Made by a program: the position numbers and the translations under genes. Shown piece after piece: positions 9,355-16,717 of a DNA stretch of 64,000 bases. Under the pieces are notes generated by a model, which made no database searches, had not been told where the DNA came from, and saw only the letters and a program-made list of their open reading frames with translations. Numbering within the stretch: the first letter of the stretch is position 1; each line of letters begins with the position of its first letter. The stretch comes from Streptomyces canus (GTDB lineage: Bacteria; Actinomycetota; Actinomycetes; Streptomycetales; Streptomycetaceae). The DNA is taken from NCBI RefSeq assembly GCF_041435015.1, contig NZ_CP107989.1, forward strand, positions 8,246,001-8,310,000, written 5' to 3'.

Positions 9355-9921
9355 ATGGCTGTCGACCGTGACCATGTGCTGCGCAGTGCCGCGGCCCTGC
9401 TGACCCGCCGATCCACCGCGACCATGGACGAGGTCGCCAAGTCCGCCGGGATCAGCCGGGCCACGCTGCACCGCCACTTCGCCGGACGCGACGCGCTCGT
9501 ACGGGCACTGGAGTCGCTCGGCATCGAGGAGTGCGAGAAGGCGCTCGACGCCGCCCGCCTGGACGAGGGGCCGGCGAGCGAAGCCGTACGGCGCCTGGTC
9601 CGCGAGGCCGAACCCGCGGCCGGACTCCTCGCCTTCCTCTACACGGAGAACCAGCTCTTCGAGGGCGAGGAGCAGCACGACGGCTGGGCCCGGATCGACG
9701 CCCGCATCTCCGCACTGTTCCGGCGCGGCCAGCAGGACGGCGAGTTCCGCATCGACCTCACGCCCGTCTGGCTCACCGAGGCCCTGTTCGGCCTGCTCGC
9801 CTCCGCCGTCTGGCTGCTCCAGAGCGGCAAGGGCGCCCCCAAGGACTTCCACCACATGACCGTCGAGCTGCTGCTCGGCGGCGCACTGCGGCATTCCGTA
9901 CGACCGATAGAGGAATCATGA
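9355..9921 (+). CDS. TetR-family transcriptional repressor
   Basis: 188 residues from ATG 9355. The helix-turn-helix is at about residues 24-55 (TMDEVAKSAGISRATLHRHF), followed by a ligand-binding all-helical domain of unknown specificity. The in-frame ATG at 9328 is rejected because it lies inside the operator palindrome; ATG 9355 sits seven bases after the -10 hexamer TATAGT, so the mRNA may be leaderless. It overlaps the MFS gene by 4 bases (ATGA at 9918-9921). Likely represses its own transcript and the efflux gene, released by the pump's substrate. Confidence 0.9.
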   Translation: MAVDRDHVLRSAAALLTRRSTATMDEVAKSAGISRATLHRHFAGRDALVRALESLGIEECEKALDAARLDEGPASEAVRRLVREAEPAAGLLAFLYTENQLFEGEEQHDGWARIDARISALFRRGQQDGEFRIDLTPVWLTEALFGLLASAVWLLQSGKGAPKDFHHMTVELLLGGALRHSVRPIEES

Positions 9922-11441
9922 CCAGCACCCTGCAGCCGGCGACCGCGACCGAGGCGGTGAAGCGTCCCGGCCGTTGGCTCGCGCTGTCCGTCCTGGTGCT
10001 CGCCGTGCTGCTGGTGGCCGTCGACGCGACCGTCCTCGGCCTCGCGACCCCGTACATCAGCGAGGACCTCGAGCCGACCGGCACCCAGCTCCTGTGGATC
10101 GGTGACGTCTACTCGTTCGTCATCGCGGGCCTGCTGGTGTCGATGGGCAGCCTCGGCGACCGCATCGGCCGCAAACGGATCCTGCTGCTGGGCGCGACGG
10201 CGTTCGGCGCGATATCGATCCTCAACGCCTATGCGACGACACCGGAGTTGTTGATCCTGGCGCGGGCGCTGCTCGGCGTCGCGGGCGCGACCCTGATGCC
10301 CGCCACCCTGGCCCTGATCCGCAACATCTTCCACGACCCGCGCGAACGCAGCCTCGCCGTCGGCATCTGGGGCGCGGCCGCCTCCGCCGGTACGGCGATC
10401 GGCCCCATCGTCGGCGGCTTCCTCCTCGAACACTTCTGGTGGGGCTCGGTCTTCCTGATCAACCTGCCCGTGATGGCGGTCCTCGTTCTCGTCGGCATCA
10501 GGTTCCTGCCCGAGTCCCGCAACCCGAACCCGGGCCCCTGGGACATGGCCAGCGTCGCACTGTCCCTGGTCGGCATGATCGGAGTGGTCTACGCCGTCAA
10601 GGAGACCGCCGCGCACGGCATCACGTGGCAGCCGGTCGTCGCGGGAGTCCTCGGAGCGGCGGCCCTGTACGCCTTCGTCCGCCGCCAGCTCACCCTCCCC
10701 GCGCCCCTGCTGGACATGCGCCTCTTCCGCAACCACGGATTCAGCGGCGCCGTCCTGGCCGACCTCCTGACCATCCTCGGCCTCTCCGGGCTGGTCTTCT
10801 TCCTGTCCCAGTACCTGCAACTCGTCCAGGGCAGAGGCCCGTTGGAGGCGGGTCTGGCCGAACTCCCGGCGGCGGTGGGCGCGGTGGCGGCGGGCCTGGT
10901 CGCGGGCACGATGGCCCGCCGTTACTCGGTGCGCGCGGTCGTCTCAGGAGGCCTGGCGGCCATCGGCGTGGCCCTGGCGGCCCTGACCCTGCTCGACCAG
11001 TCCACGGGTTACCCCCTGTTGGGCGCCGCCCTGCTGGTGGTCGGCGTGGGTGCGGGCTTCTCCTTCACGGTGACCGCCGACGTGATCCTGTCGAGCGTCC
11101 CCAAGGACCAGGCGGGCTCGGCATCGGCGGTGTCCGAGACGGCGTACGAACTGGGCGCGGCCCTGGGCATCGCGGTACTGGGCTCGATCGTGACGGGCGT
11201 CTACCGGGACTTCGCGGCCCCCGCGGGCACGCCGGAAGGGGCGCGCGAGTCCCTGGGCGGCGCGGTGGAGGCAGCGTCCGCCCTGCCGACGAACACGGCT
11301 CAGGACTTGCTGTCGTCAGCTCGTGAGGCCTTCGTGGACGGCCTCACCATCGCCGCGGGCGCGGGGGCGGCGGTCCTGCTCGCGACCGCGGTAGCGGCCT
11401 GGTTCATGCTGAGGGACCAACGGCTCGACAGGGGTTTCTAG
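9918..11441 (+). CDS. MFS drug-efflux transporter (DHA2/QacA type)
   Basis: 507 residues with about 14 hydrophobic segments, the size of the 14-TM DHA2 group. Motif A is GSLGDRIGRKR between TM2 and TM3; the antiporter motif C appears as TAIGPIVGG in TM5. The acidic residue in TM1 (VAVDATVLG) is typical of drug/proton antiporters. It is translationally coupled to the TetR regulator, a classic inducible efflux arrangement. Substrates are probably hydrophobic cations or an endogenous metabolite; sequence alone cannot say. Confidence 0.92.
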   Translation: MTSTLQPATATEAVKRPGRWLALSVLVLAVLLVAVDATVLGLATPYISEDLEPTGTQLLWIGDVYSFVIAGLLVSMGSLGDRIGRKRILLLGATAFGAISILNAYATTPELLILARALLGVAGATLMPATLALIRNIFHDPRERSLAVGIWGAAASAGTAIGPIVGGFLLEHFWWGSVFLINLPVMAVLVLVGIRFLPESRNPNPGPWDMASVALSLVGMIGVVYAVKETAAHGITWQPVVAGVLGAAALYAFVRRQLTLPAPLLDMRLFRNHGFSGAVLADLLTILGLSGLVFFLSQYLQLVQGRGPLEAGLAELPAAVGAVAAGLVAGTMARRYSVRAVVSGGLAAIGVALAALTLLDQSTGYPLLGAALLVVGVGAGFSFTVTADVILSSVPKDQAGSASAVSETAYELGAALGIAVLGSIVTGVYRDFAAPAGTPEGARESLGGAVEAASALPTNTAQDLLSSAREAFVDGLTIAAGAGAAVLLATAVAAWFMLRDQRLDRGF

Positions 11442-11477
11442 GCGCACGGGCCGTGTCGAGGTGCGGCTCCGCCGCTC

Positions 11478-12149
11478 CTAGGCAGCCTTCGCCTTGGTGG
11501 CGTACATGTCCACGTACTCCTGCCCGGACAGCTGCATGACCTCGGTCATCACGGAGTCCGTCACGGCCCGCAGCACGTACCGGTCCCGGTCCATGCCCTC
11601 GTACCGCGAGAACTCCATCGCCTCACCGAAGCGAACCGTGACCCGCCCCGGGCGGGGCATCCCCGCACCCCCGGGCTGCAACTTGTCCGTGCCGATCATC
11701 GCGAAGGGAACCACCGGGGCCCCCGTCATGAGCGTCAGACGGGCGATACCGGTGCGTCCCCGGTAGAGCCGGCCGTCGGGCGATCGCGTTCCCTCGGGGT
11801 AGATCCCGAAGACCTTGCCCTCCTCCAGCACCCGTCGGCCGGTCATCAGCGCGGCGACTCCACCGCGGCCGCCGTCGCGGTCCACCGGGATCATGCCGAC
11901 ACCGGTGAAGAACCAGGCCATGAGCCGGCCCTTGAGGGTCTTGCCGGTGACGTACTCGTCCTTGCCGATGAAGAACACCTGCCGGTCGCACACCAGAGGA
12001 AGGATCATCGAGTCGATGAAGGTGAGGTGGTTGCCGGCCAGGATGACGGGACCGTCACCCGGGATGTGCTCCGCGCCCTCCACCTGTGGGCGGAACATCA
12101 GGCGCATGATCGGTCCGAGCACTGCCTTGATGAGCGCGAAGCGGGACAA
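11478..12149 (-). CDS. 1-acyl-glycerol-3-phosphate acyltransferase (PlsC-like)
   Basis: 223 residues from a TTG at 12149. The motif I pattern H-x4-D is in NHLTFIDS, motif II-like GMIPVDRDGG follows, and motif III is PEGTRS; these define glycerolipid acyltransferases that add a second acyl chain to make phosphatidic acid at the inner membrane face. The frame is open further to an ATG at 12212, but TTG 12149 has GGAGG at 12155-12159 at ideal spacing and gives the start (SRFALIKAVLGP) I associate with homologues; the extra 21 residues of the longer form have no family features. It is divergent from the glycerophosphodiesterase gene. Confidence 0.85.
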   Translation of the reverse strand: MSRFALIKAVLGPIMRLMFRPQVEGAEHIPGDGPVILAGNHLTFIDSMILPLVCDRQVFFIGKDEYVTGKTLKGRLMAWFFTGVGMIPVDRDGGRGGVAALMTGRRVLEEGKVFGIYPEGTRSPDGRLYRGRTGIARLTLMTGAPVVPFAMIGTDKLQPGGAGMPRPGRVTVRFGEAMEFSRYEGMDRDRYVLRAVTDSVMTEVMQLSGQEYVDMYATKAKAA

Positions 12150-12252
12150 CGGGCCCTCCGGTGTCAAGAGAACGGCCAGGGAAACTGTATGAGTCTGTGC
12201 AGGTGAGGACATTACTCGCGGCTCGGGGGATCGTGCACATCGAGCGCCCGCG

Positions 12253-12296
12253 GTTCACCGAGGTCTTACGCACTGTTGACACTCGTTTACCTGCGG
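12253..12296 (+). promoter_or_regulatory. PHO-box-like array of 11-bp direct repeats
   Basis: Four consecutive 11-base units can be read: GTTCACCGAGG (12253), TCTTACGCACT, GTTGACACTCG and TTTACCTGCGG. The first fits the PhoP direct-repeat consensus of Streptomyces closely, the others loosely. It lies in the 371-bp spacer between divergent plsC and the glycerophosphodiesterase gene, which is the type of gene PhoP activates under phosphate limitation. Distance to the downstream start is about 225 bp. Nothing else was seen in the spacer. Confidence 0.4.
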
Positions 12297-12520
12297 ATGG
12301 ACCGCGTTGCCTCCCGGAAACCCGGGCGGAACGGTGTGACGGAGGTCGCCCCGAACGACGCGTACCCCGCCCTCCGCTCCCGAAGCCGACGAGTCGTCAG
12401 ACATCTGTTCCCATGCGACATCCCACGTCACCCGCGTGTTCCGCCGGAGGTCTCCCGTCCGTCATGGACACGCACCTACGATCGGCCCGCATCGAAGAGG
12501 CGACGGCAGGAGGGGTCCCC

Positions 12521-13687
12521 ATGGGATCGCAGGACGAGCACACGGACGGCACCGGGCGGCGGGCACTTCTCGGGGCCGCCATGTTCGGCGCCGGGGGAGC
12601 GGTCCTGGGCCTGCCCGGTACCGCGAGAGCCGCCGGGGCCGGTTCCGCCGGGCACGGCGGCGGGTTGAAGAGCCTGCCCGTGCCGACGGTCATCGGTCAC
12701 CGGGGCGCCAGCGGCTACCGCCCCGAGCACACCTTCGGCTCCTACCAGCTCGCCCTCGACCTGGGCGCCGACATCGTCGAGGCCGGCGACCTCGTCCCCA
12801 CCAGGGACGGTCACCTGGTCTGCCGCCACGAGCCGGAGATCGGCGGCACCACGAACGTCGCCGACCATCCCGAGTTCGCCGGCCGCAGGACCACCAAGGT
12901 CCTCGACGGCGTCTCCACGACCGGCTGGTTCACCGAGGACTTCACGCTCGCCGAGCTCAAGACGCTCCGCGCGATCGAGCGCATCCCGGCCAACCGCCCG
13001 CACAACACGCTCTACAACGGCCGCTGGGACATCCCCACCTTCGAGGAAGTCCTGAAGTGGCAGGACGAGCAGACCCGCAAGCGCGGCAAGCAGGTCTGGA
13101 TCTACCCCGAGACCAAGCACCCCACCTACTTCCGGGGGCTCGGCCTCGGCCTCGAGGAGCGGGTCGCGAAGCTCCTGCACCAGCACGGCAAGGACAAGCG
13201 GAACTCCCCGGTCATCCTGCAGTCCTTCGAGCCGACCAGCATCCAGCGCCTGAACAAGCTGGTCGACAACCCCCTGGTGGTGCTCCTGTCCGCGGCGAAC
13301 ACCCGGCCCTGGGACCTCGTCGAGAAGGGCGACCCGCGCACTGTCGCCGACCTGATCACGCCCAAGGGCCTCAGGGAGATCGCCGGCTATGCCCAGGGCA
13401 TCGGCCCGACCCTCGACCTGGTCATCACGAAGAAGGCGGACGGCACCCTCGACAAGGAGACGACCCTCGTCGCCGACGCCCACAAGGTCGGGCTGATCCT
13501 GCACCCCTACACCATGCGCAACGAGAACCCCTTCCTGCCGGCGGAGTACCGCAGGGGCACGGACGCGGACGCCTTCGGCGACGCCTTCGGCGCGTTCAAG
13601 AGGTACTTCGCCACCGGCATCGACGGCGTCTTCACCGACAACGCGGACACGGGCGTCCTCGCCCGCGCGGACTTCGTCAACGGCTGA
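12521..13687 (+). CDS. glpQ: Secreted glycerophosphodiester phosphodiesterase
   Basis: 388 residues from ATG 12521, with GGAGG upstream. A twin-arginine signal is present (GRRALLG at residues 12-18, hydrophobic stretch, cleavage after TARA near residue 36), so the enzyme is folded inside and exported by Tat. The GDPD barrel shows HRGASGYRPEHT (catalytic His), the metal-binding acidic pair in VEAGDLV, CRHEPE and the C-terminal FTDN. It hydrolyses glycerophosphodiesters from lipids or teichoic acids to glycerol-3-phosphate, supplying phosphate and carbon. Compared with E. coli GlpQ (EQD) the acidic pair is spaced by two residues rather than one. The PHO-box-like sequence upstream suggests phosphate control. 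Confidence 0.92.
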   Translation: MGSQDEHTDGTGRRALLGAAMFGAGGAVLGLPGTARAAGAGSAGHGGGLKSLPVPTVIGHRGASGYRPEHTFGSYQLALDLGADIVEAGDLVPTRDGHLVCRHEPEIGGTTNVADHPEFAGRRTTKVLDGVSTTGWFTEDFTLAELKTLRAIERIPANRPHNTLYNGRWDIPTFEEVLKWQDEQTRKRGKQVWIYPETKHPTYFRGLGLGLEERVAKLLHQHGKDKRNSPVILQSFEPTSIQRLNKLVDNPLVVLLSAANTRPWDLVEKGDPRTVADLITPKGLREIAGYAQGIGPTLDLVITKKADGTLDKETTLVADAHKVGLILHPYTMRNENPFLPAEYRRGTDADAFGDAFGAFKRYFATGIDGVFTDNADTGVLARADFVNG

Positions 13688-13717
13688 GCCACCGTGCCCC
13701 GATCGGGGTGACTTTCC

Positions 13718-13747
13718 GCCGCCCGGGCAACCCAATGCCCGGGCGGC
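13718..13747. terminator. Hairpin after the glycerophosphodiesterase gene
   Basis: An 11-bp perfect stem (GCCGCCCGGGC at 13718-13728 with its complement at 13737-13747) and an 8-base loop, 31 bp after the stop codon. There is no T-run, as is common for Streptomyces terminators. Confidence 0.7.
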
Positions 13748-13762
13748 CGTGTCGTACCGCAT

Positions 13763-14269
13763 ATGACGCACGACTTGGTCACCACCCTGCGGCCACTGCT
13801 GACCGCCGAGGCCTCCGCGGAGGCACATGCCACCGGTACGGAACCGGCCGATCTGGAGCAGGCGGTGTGGCTCCGCCTGCTGGAGCATCTGGAGACCCAG
13901 GGCCCGCCCCTCGACCCGCCCGGCTGGCTCCGCCACGCCGTCCGTTCCGAGTCCCGCCGCAGCCGTCTTACCGCCCGCCTGGAACGGCCGTACGACACCG
14001 AACCCGCGGCCGACGACGACCGCACCCCCGAACAGCTCACCCTCGCGGCGGCCCGCCGCCGGGCCCTGCACGACGCGGTGCGCCGACTGCCCGGCCGCTG
14101 CCCCTCCCTCATGGCGGCCCTCCTCTCCCCGCGGGACCTGACCTACCGGGAGATCGCGGGGGAGTTGGGTATCTCACAGGGCAGTCTCGGTCCGGAACGT
14201 TCCAGATGCCTGGGATGTCTTCGCAGATTGCTCACACCGGAGGTTGCGACACACCGGGGGCGGGGATAG
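13763..14269 (+). CDS. ECF-type sigma factor-like protein
   Basis: 168 residues. The first half resembles region 2 of sigma factors (LEQAVWLRLLEHLE, then PGWLRHAVRSESRR), and the second half has region 4 with a helix-turn-helix (LTYREIAGELGISQGSLGPERSR). The linker is short and rich in charged residues, as in ECF factors. Region 4 carries SQGSLGPERSRCLGCLRRLL, the ending common to many Streptomyces sigma-like proteins. No anti-sigma gene adjoins it, so it may act without one or be a minor regulator. ATG 13763 is 15 bases after a hairpin; no strong ribosome site is visible. Confidence 0.75.
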   Translation: MTHDLVTTLRPLLTAEASAEAHATGTEPADLEQAVWLRLLEHLETQGPPLDPPGWLRHAVRSESRRSRLTARLERPYDTEPAADDDRTPEQLTLAAARRRALHDAVRRLPGRCPSLMAALLSPRDLTYREIAGELGISQGSLGPERSRCLGCLRRLLTPEVATHRGRG

Positions 14270-14314
14270 GAGTGGGGGACAACAGGCGATCAGGTGAGCG
14301 GGAGGCGTGCGCAC

Positions 14315-14812
14315 ATGGGCATGAGCGTGACCATCTCTGCGGCGGCCGAGCAGGACGCGGAGCAGATCTTCAGGCTGCAGTACCTGTGCTTCCAGAGTGA
14401 GGCGGCGCTGTACGGCAACTACCGCATCGATCCGCTCGTCCAGAGCCTGGACTCGGTCCGCGCGGAGGTGGTCGCGGACTGCGTCTTCGTGGCCCGCCTG
14501 GGCGAAGAGGTGGTCGGCTCGGTCCGCGGCCACGTCACCGAGGACGGCTCGGCCGCCATCGGCAAACTCTGCGTCCACCCCCGCCTCCAGGGCCACGGCA
14601 TCGGCGCCCGCCTTCTCCGGGCGGCCGAAGCCGCCCTGGCGGAGGAGCGCGGCGCCACCAGCTTCCGCCTCTTCACCGGCCACCGCAGTGAGGGCAACCT
14701 CCGCCTCTACCGCAAGGTCGGCTACCAGACGGTGGGCACGTCGGAGGGCGCGGACGGAGTACCGATGATCGTCCTGGAGAAGCCGGCCGGCACATATGCG
14801 GCAACGGCTTGA
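14315..14812 (+). CDS. GNAT-family N-acetyltransferase
   Basis: 165 residues from ATG 14315, which has GGAGG at 14301-14305; an upstream in-frame GTG (14294) precedes the ribosome site and is rejected. The acetyl-CoA motif is IGKLCVHPRLQGHGIGARLL (V-x-P then Q-G-x-G-I-G), followed by the C-terminal GNLRLYRKVGYQ. It probably acetylates a small molecule or amino group. Downstream is a copy of a Streptomyces intergenic repeat. Substrate unknown. Confidence 0.85.
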   Translation: MGMSVTISAAAEQDAEQIFRLQYLCFQSEAALYGNYRIDPLVQSLDSVRAEVVADCVFVARLGEEVVGSVRGHVTEDGSAAIGKLCVHPRLQGHGIGARLLRAAEAALAEERGATSFRLFTGHRSEGNLRLYRKVGYQTVGTSEGADGVPMIVLEKPAGTYAATA

Positions 14813-14823
14813 GGGCTTTAGCT

Positions 14824-14889
14824 TTTAGGGGCGCGGGGCTGTATTGATCTGCGGCTCCGCCGCGTGGGCGCGACCCGCCACAACGGACC
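14824..14889. repeat. Streptomyces-type dispersed intergenic repeat
   Basis: This stretch (TTAGGGGCGCGGGGC... then CGGCTCCGCCGCGTGG and CCACAACGGACC) matches a family of short GC-rich palindromic elements often seen at the 3' ends of Streptomyces genes. It includes the small hairpin GCGGC-TCC-GCCGC and sits between the ends of two convergent genes (14812 and 14909), so it may also terminate transcription. Family identity is from memory. Confidence 0.55.
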
Positions 14890-14908
14890 GGATGCCGCCA
14901 GACGAACC

Positions 14909-15316
14909 TCAGGCGGCATCCCCGTTCGGCGCACCCTTCCGCAGCCAATAGATCGCCGACAACGGAAGCAACACGGGGATAAAGAGGTACCCGATCCCGA
15001 AGTCCGACCACACGGTCGCATCCGGAAACGCCGACGGCTCCACCAACGTCCAGGTGCCCACGGTCAGCACACCCAGCAGCTCAACCACACAGCACACCAG
15101 CGCCGCCTTACGGGCCGTCTCACCACCGCGCACCAGCGAGTACGTGATGAAGCCGTACACGACACCCGCGACGGCGGACAGCGAATAGGCCAGCGGCGCC
15201 CGGTCGAACTCCGTGGAGATCTGCACGGCGGACCGAGACACCGCCCCGACGACCATCACCCCGTACAGCCAGACGAGCAGCGTCCCCGGCCCACTGGTCA
15301 GCCGTCGCCGACTCAC
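14909..15316 (-). CDS. Small four-helix membrane protein
   Basis: 135 residues from GTG 15316, which has GGAGG at 15322-15326; longer in-frame starts lie inside the upstream gene. Four hydrophobic segments are visible (WLYGVMVVGAVS, YSLSAVAGVVYGFITY, CCVVELLGVLTVGTW, IGYLFIPVLLPLSAIYWL). No catalytic motif. Its start lies one base after the stop of the upstream gene on the same strand (TGACGTG), so the two four-helix proteins are probably made together. Function unknown; it resembles the unnamed integral membrane proteins common in Streptomyces. Confidence 0.75.
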   Translation of the reverse strand: MSRRRLTSGPGTLLVWLYGVMVVGAVSRSAVQISTEFDRAPLAYSLSAVAGVVYGFITYSLVRGGETARKAALVCCVVELLGVLTVGTWTLVEPSAFPDATVWSDFGIGYLFIPVLLPLSAIYWLRKGAPNGDAA

Positions 15317-15317
15317 G

Positions 15318-15677
15318 TCAGCCTCCCCAGATGTCATAGAGCCGCACCTCCAGAACGGCCAGCACCACACCGCCGGCCGCAACCGTCACCGATCCCCACC
15401 GCGTCCGCTCCGTGAGCGACATGATCCCCGCCGCCGGCACACACGCGAACGCCCCCAGCAGATAGGCGACGAAGATCGTCGTTCCCTGCTCGGGCTTCTC
15501 GCCCCGCGCGAGCTGCACGATCCCGATCACCAACTGGACCAGCGCCAGCACCGACACCACGGCCATCCCGATGAAGTGCCAGTCCTTGGTCGGCTGATCA
15601 CGGTACGCGGCCCAGCCGCACCAGGCGGCCAGCAGCAGCGCGGCGACGCCGGTCACCAGCGTCAGGGCATCAAACAT
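15318..15677 (-). CDS. Small four-helix membrane protein
   Basis: 119 residues starting at ATG 15677. Four predicted membrane segments (TGVAALLLAAWCGWAA, GMAVVSVLALVQLVIGIV, YLLGAFACVPAAGIM, TVAAGGVVLAVLEV). It is the first gene of a two-gene leftward unit with the next membrane protein. Loops are short and mildly charged; a small complex with its partner is possible. No recognised family and no enzymatic motif. Confidence 0.72.
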   Translation of the reverse strand: MFDALTLVTGVAALLLAAWCGWAAYRDQPTKDWHFIGMAVVSVLALVQLVIGIVQLARGEKPEQGTTIFVAYLLGAFACVPAAGIMSLTERTRWGSVTVAAGGVVLAVLEVRLYDIWGG

Positions 15678-15746
15678 GCGGCGAGCCTATTACGGCCCAA
15701 AAGGCCTGATGCGGCCGCCCCCGCACGGCACCGTAGGGTCGACGGC

Positions 15747-16397
15747 ATGAAGATCCCGGCGGAAGCCCTCCTGTTCGACAACGACGGAACCCTCGTGTCC
15801 TCTCTCGAATCCGTCCATCGCTGCTGGACGCGCTGGGCCGAGGAGTTCGGCATCACCGCCGACGAGTTCGCCCGTGTCGAACTGCATGGGCGACCGGCCG
15901 TCGAGATAGCCGCCGACCTGCTCCCCGCCGACGTCGTTCCGCAGGCTCTCGCGCGGATCGAGCAGCTGGAGGTGGAGGACGTGCCCAACGGCGGTGTCCA
16001 TCTGCTCCCCGGCACCAGGGCCTTCCTCGACGCCCTGCCCGCCGACCGCTGGGCCGTCGTCACCTCCGCCACCCGCCGGCTCGCCGAGGCCCGACTCGAA
16101 GCGGTCGGCATCCTCCCCAAGACGCTGGTCGCCGCAGACGACGTCACCCGCGGCAAGCCGGACCCCGAGCCCTATCTGCTCGCCGCTCGCGAACTCGGCG
16201 TCGACCCGGCCCGTTGTGTCGTCTTCGAGGACGCCCCCGCGGGCCTGCGCGCCGGCCGGGCCGCCGGAATGACCACCGTGGCCTTGACCACAACTCATCA
16301 GGCCCACGAGCTCGACGCCGACCTGGTGGTCGAGAATCTGTCGGCCTTGTCGGCACTGGTCACCGGCGGGAACGTGCAGATCTCCGTCCGGTCCTGA
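15747..16397 (+). CDS. HAD-family sugar-phosphatase-like hydrolase
   Basis: 216 residues from ATG 15747. Motif I is DNDGTL at residues 10-15 (nucleophile Asp10 and acid/base Asp12), motif II SATRR, motif III KPDPEP and motif IV FEDAPAG, the standard order. The alpha-helical cap between motifs I and II marks the beta-phosphoglucomutase/sugar-phosphatase subgroup. Likely dephosphorylates a hexitol or sugar phosphate in the cytoplasm. It stands alone; a 25-base inverted repeat follows 10 bp after the stop. Confidence 0.88.
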   Translation: MKIPAEALLFDNDGTLVSSLESVHRCWTRWAEEFGITADEFARVELHGRPAVEIAADLLPADVVPQALARIEQLEVEDVPNGGVHLLPGTRAFLDALPADRWAVVTSATRRLAEARLEAVGILPKTLVAADDVTRGKPDPEPYLLAARELGVDPARCVVFEDAPAGLRAGRAAGMTTVALTTTHQAHELDADLVVENLSALSALVTGGNVQISVRS

Positions 16398-16407
16398 AAC
16401 GTGTCCA

Positions 16408-16432
16408 CCGTTGTCCGTCATTCGGACAACGG
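16408..16432. repeat. 10-bp-arm inverted repeat between HAD gene and met leader
   Basis: CCGTTGTCCG (16408-16417) and its exact complement (16423-16432) flank TCATT. It ends 5 bp before the presumed -35 element (16437) of the next transcript. It could be an operator, or the terminator of the HAD gene; the weak T-rich sequence after it (GTTCTT) supports either. Confidence 0.65.
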
Positions 16433-16436
16433 GTTC

Positions 16437-16466
16437 TTGGTCGCTCCCATACGTCTGCTTTACTGA
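16437..16466 (+). promoter_or_regulatory. Putative promoter of the leader-metNIQ transcript
   Basis: TTGGTC (16437-16442) is followed 16 bp later by TTTACT (16459-16464); reading TACTGA (16461-16466) gives an 18-bp spacer. The start point would fall at or next to the ATG at 16471, so the message would begin at the leader ORF without a 5' untranslated part. Confidence 0.5.
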
Positions 16467-16470
16467 TCGC

Positions 16471-16557
16471 ATGACCACGACGAGCTGCCGCACCCTTGCG
16501 ACCGAGGCGACCATGACGCCCGGTGCTCGTTGTATGTGTCGAATGTGCGCCTGTTAG
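16471..16557 (+). CDS. Cysteine-rich 28-residue leader peptide
   Basis: ATG 16471 opens a 28-codon frame ending TAG at 16557. The last eight residues are CMCRMCAC: four Cys and two Met; a further Cys is at position 6. The gap from its stop to metN is 160 bp and contains two short hairpins (GCTCGC/GCGAGC at 16582-16601; CGTACG twice at 16616-16637). Short leaderless ORFs ending in several Cys codons act as cysteine-sensing attenuators upstream of sulphur genes in mycobacteria. A similar role before a methionine-type importer is inferred, not shown. An inner ATG at 16513 could make a 14-residue form. Confidence 0.6.
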   Translation: MTTTSCRTLATEATMTPGARCMCRMCAC

Positions 16558-16717
16558 AGGGCCCCCGCACCACCCCCCTGAGCTCGCGCCCCGAAGCGAG
16601 CCGCCCCGGCACGTCCGTACGCCGCGAACGCCGTACGTGACCCATGTGCCCGCGCACGACTTCTCTCCCGTACCGGGGCACACCCACGCCCGCGTACTCG
16701 ACAGTGACGGAACCCCA

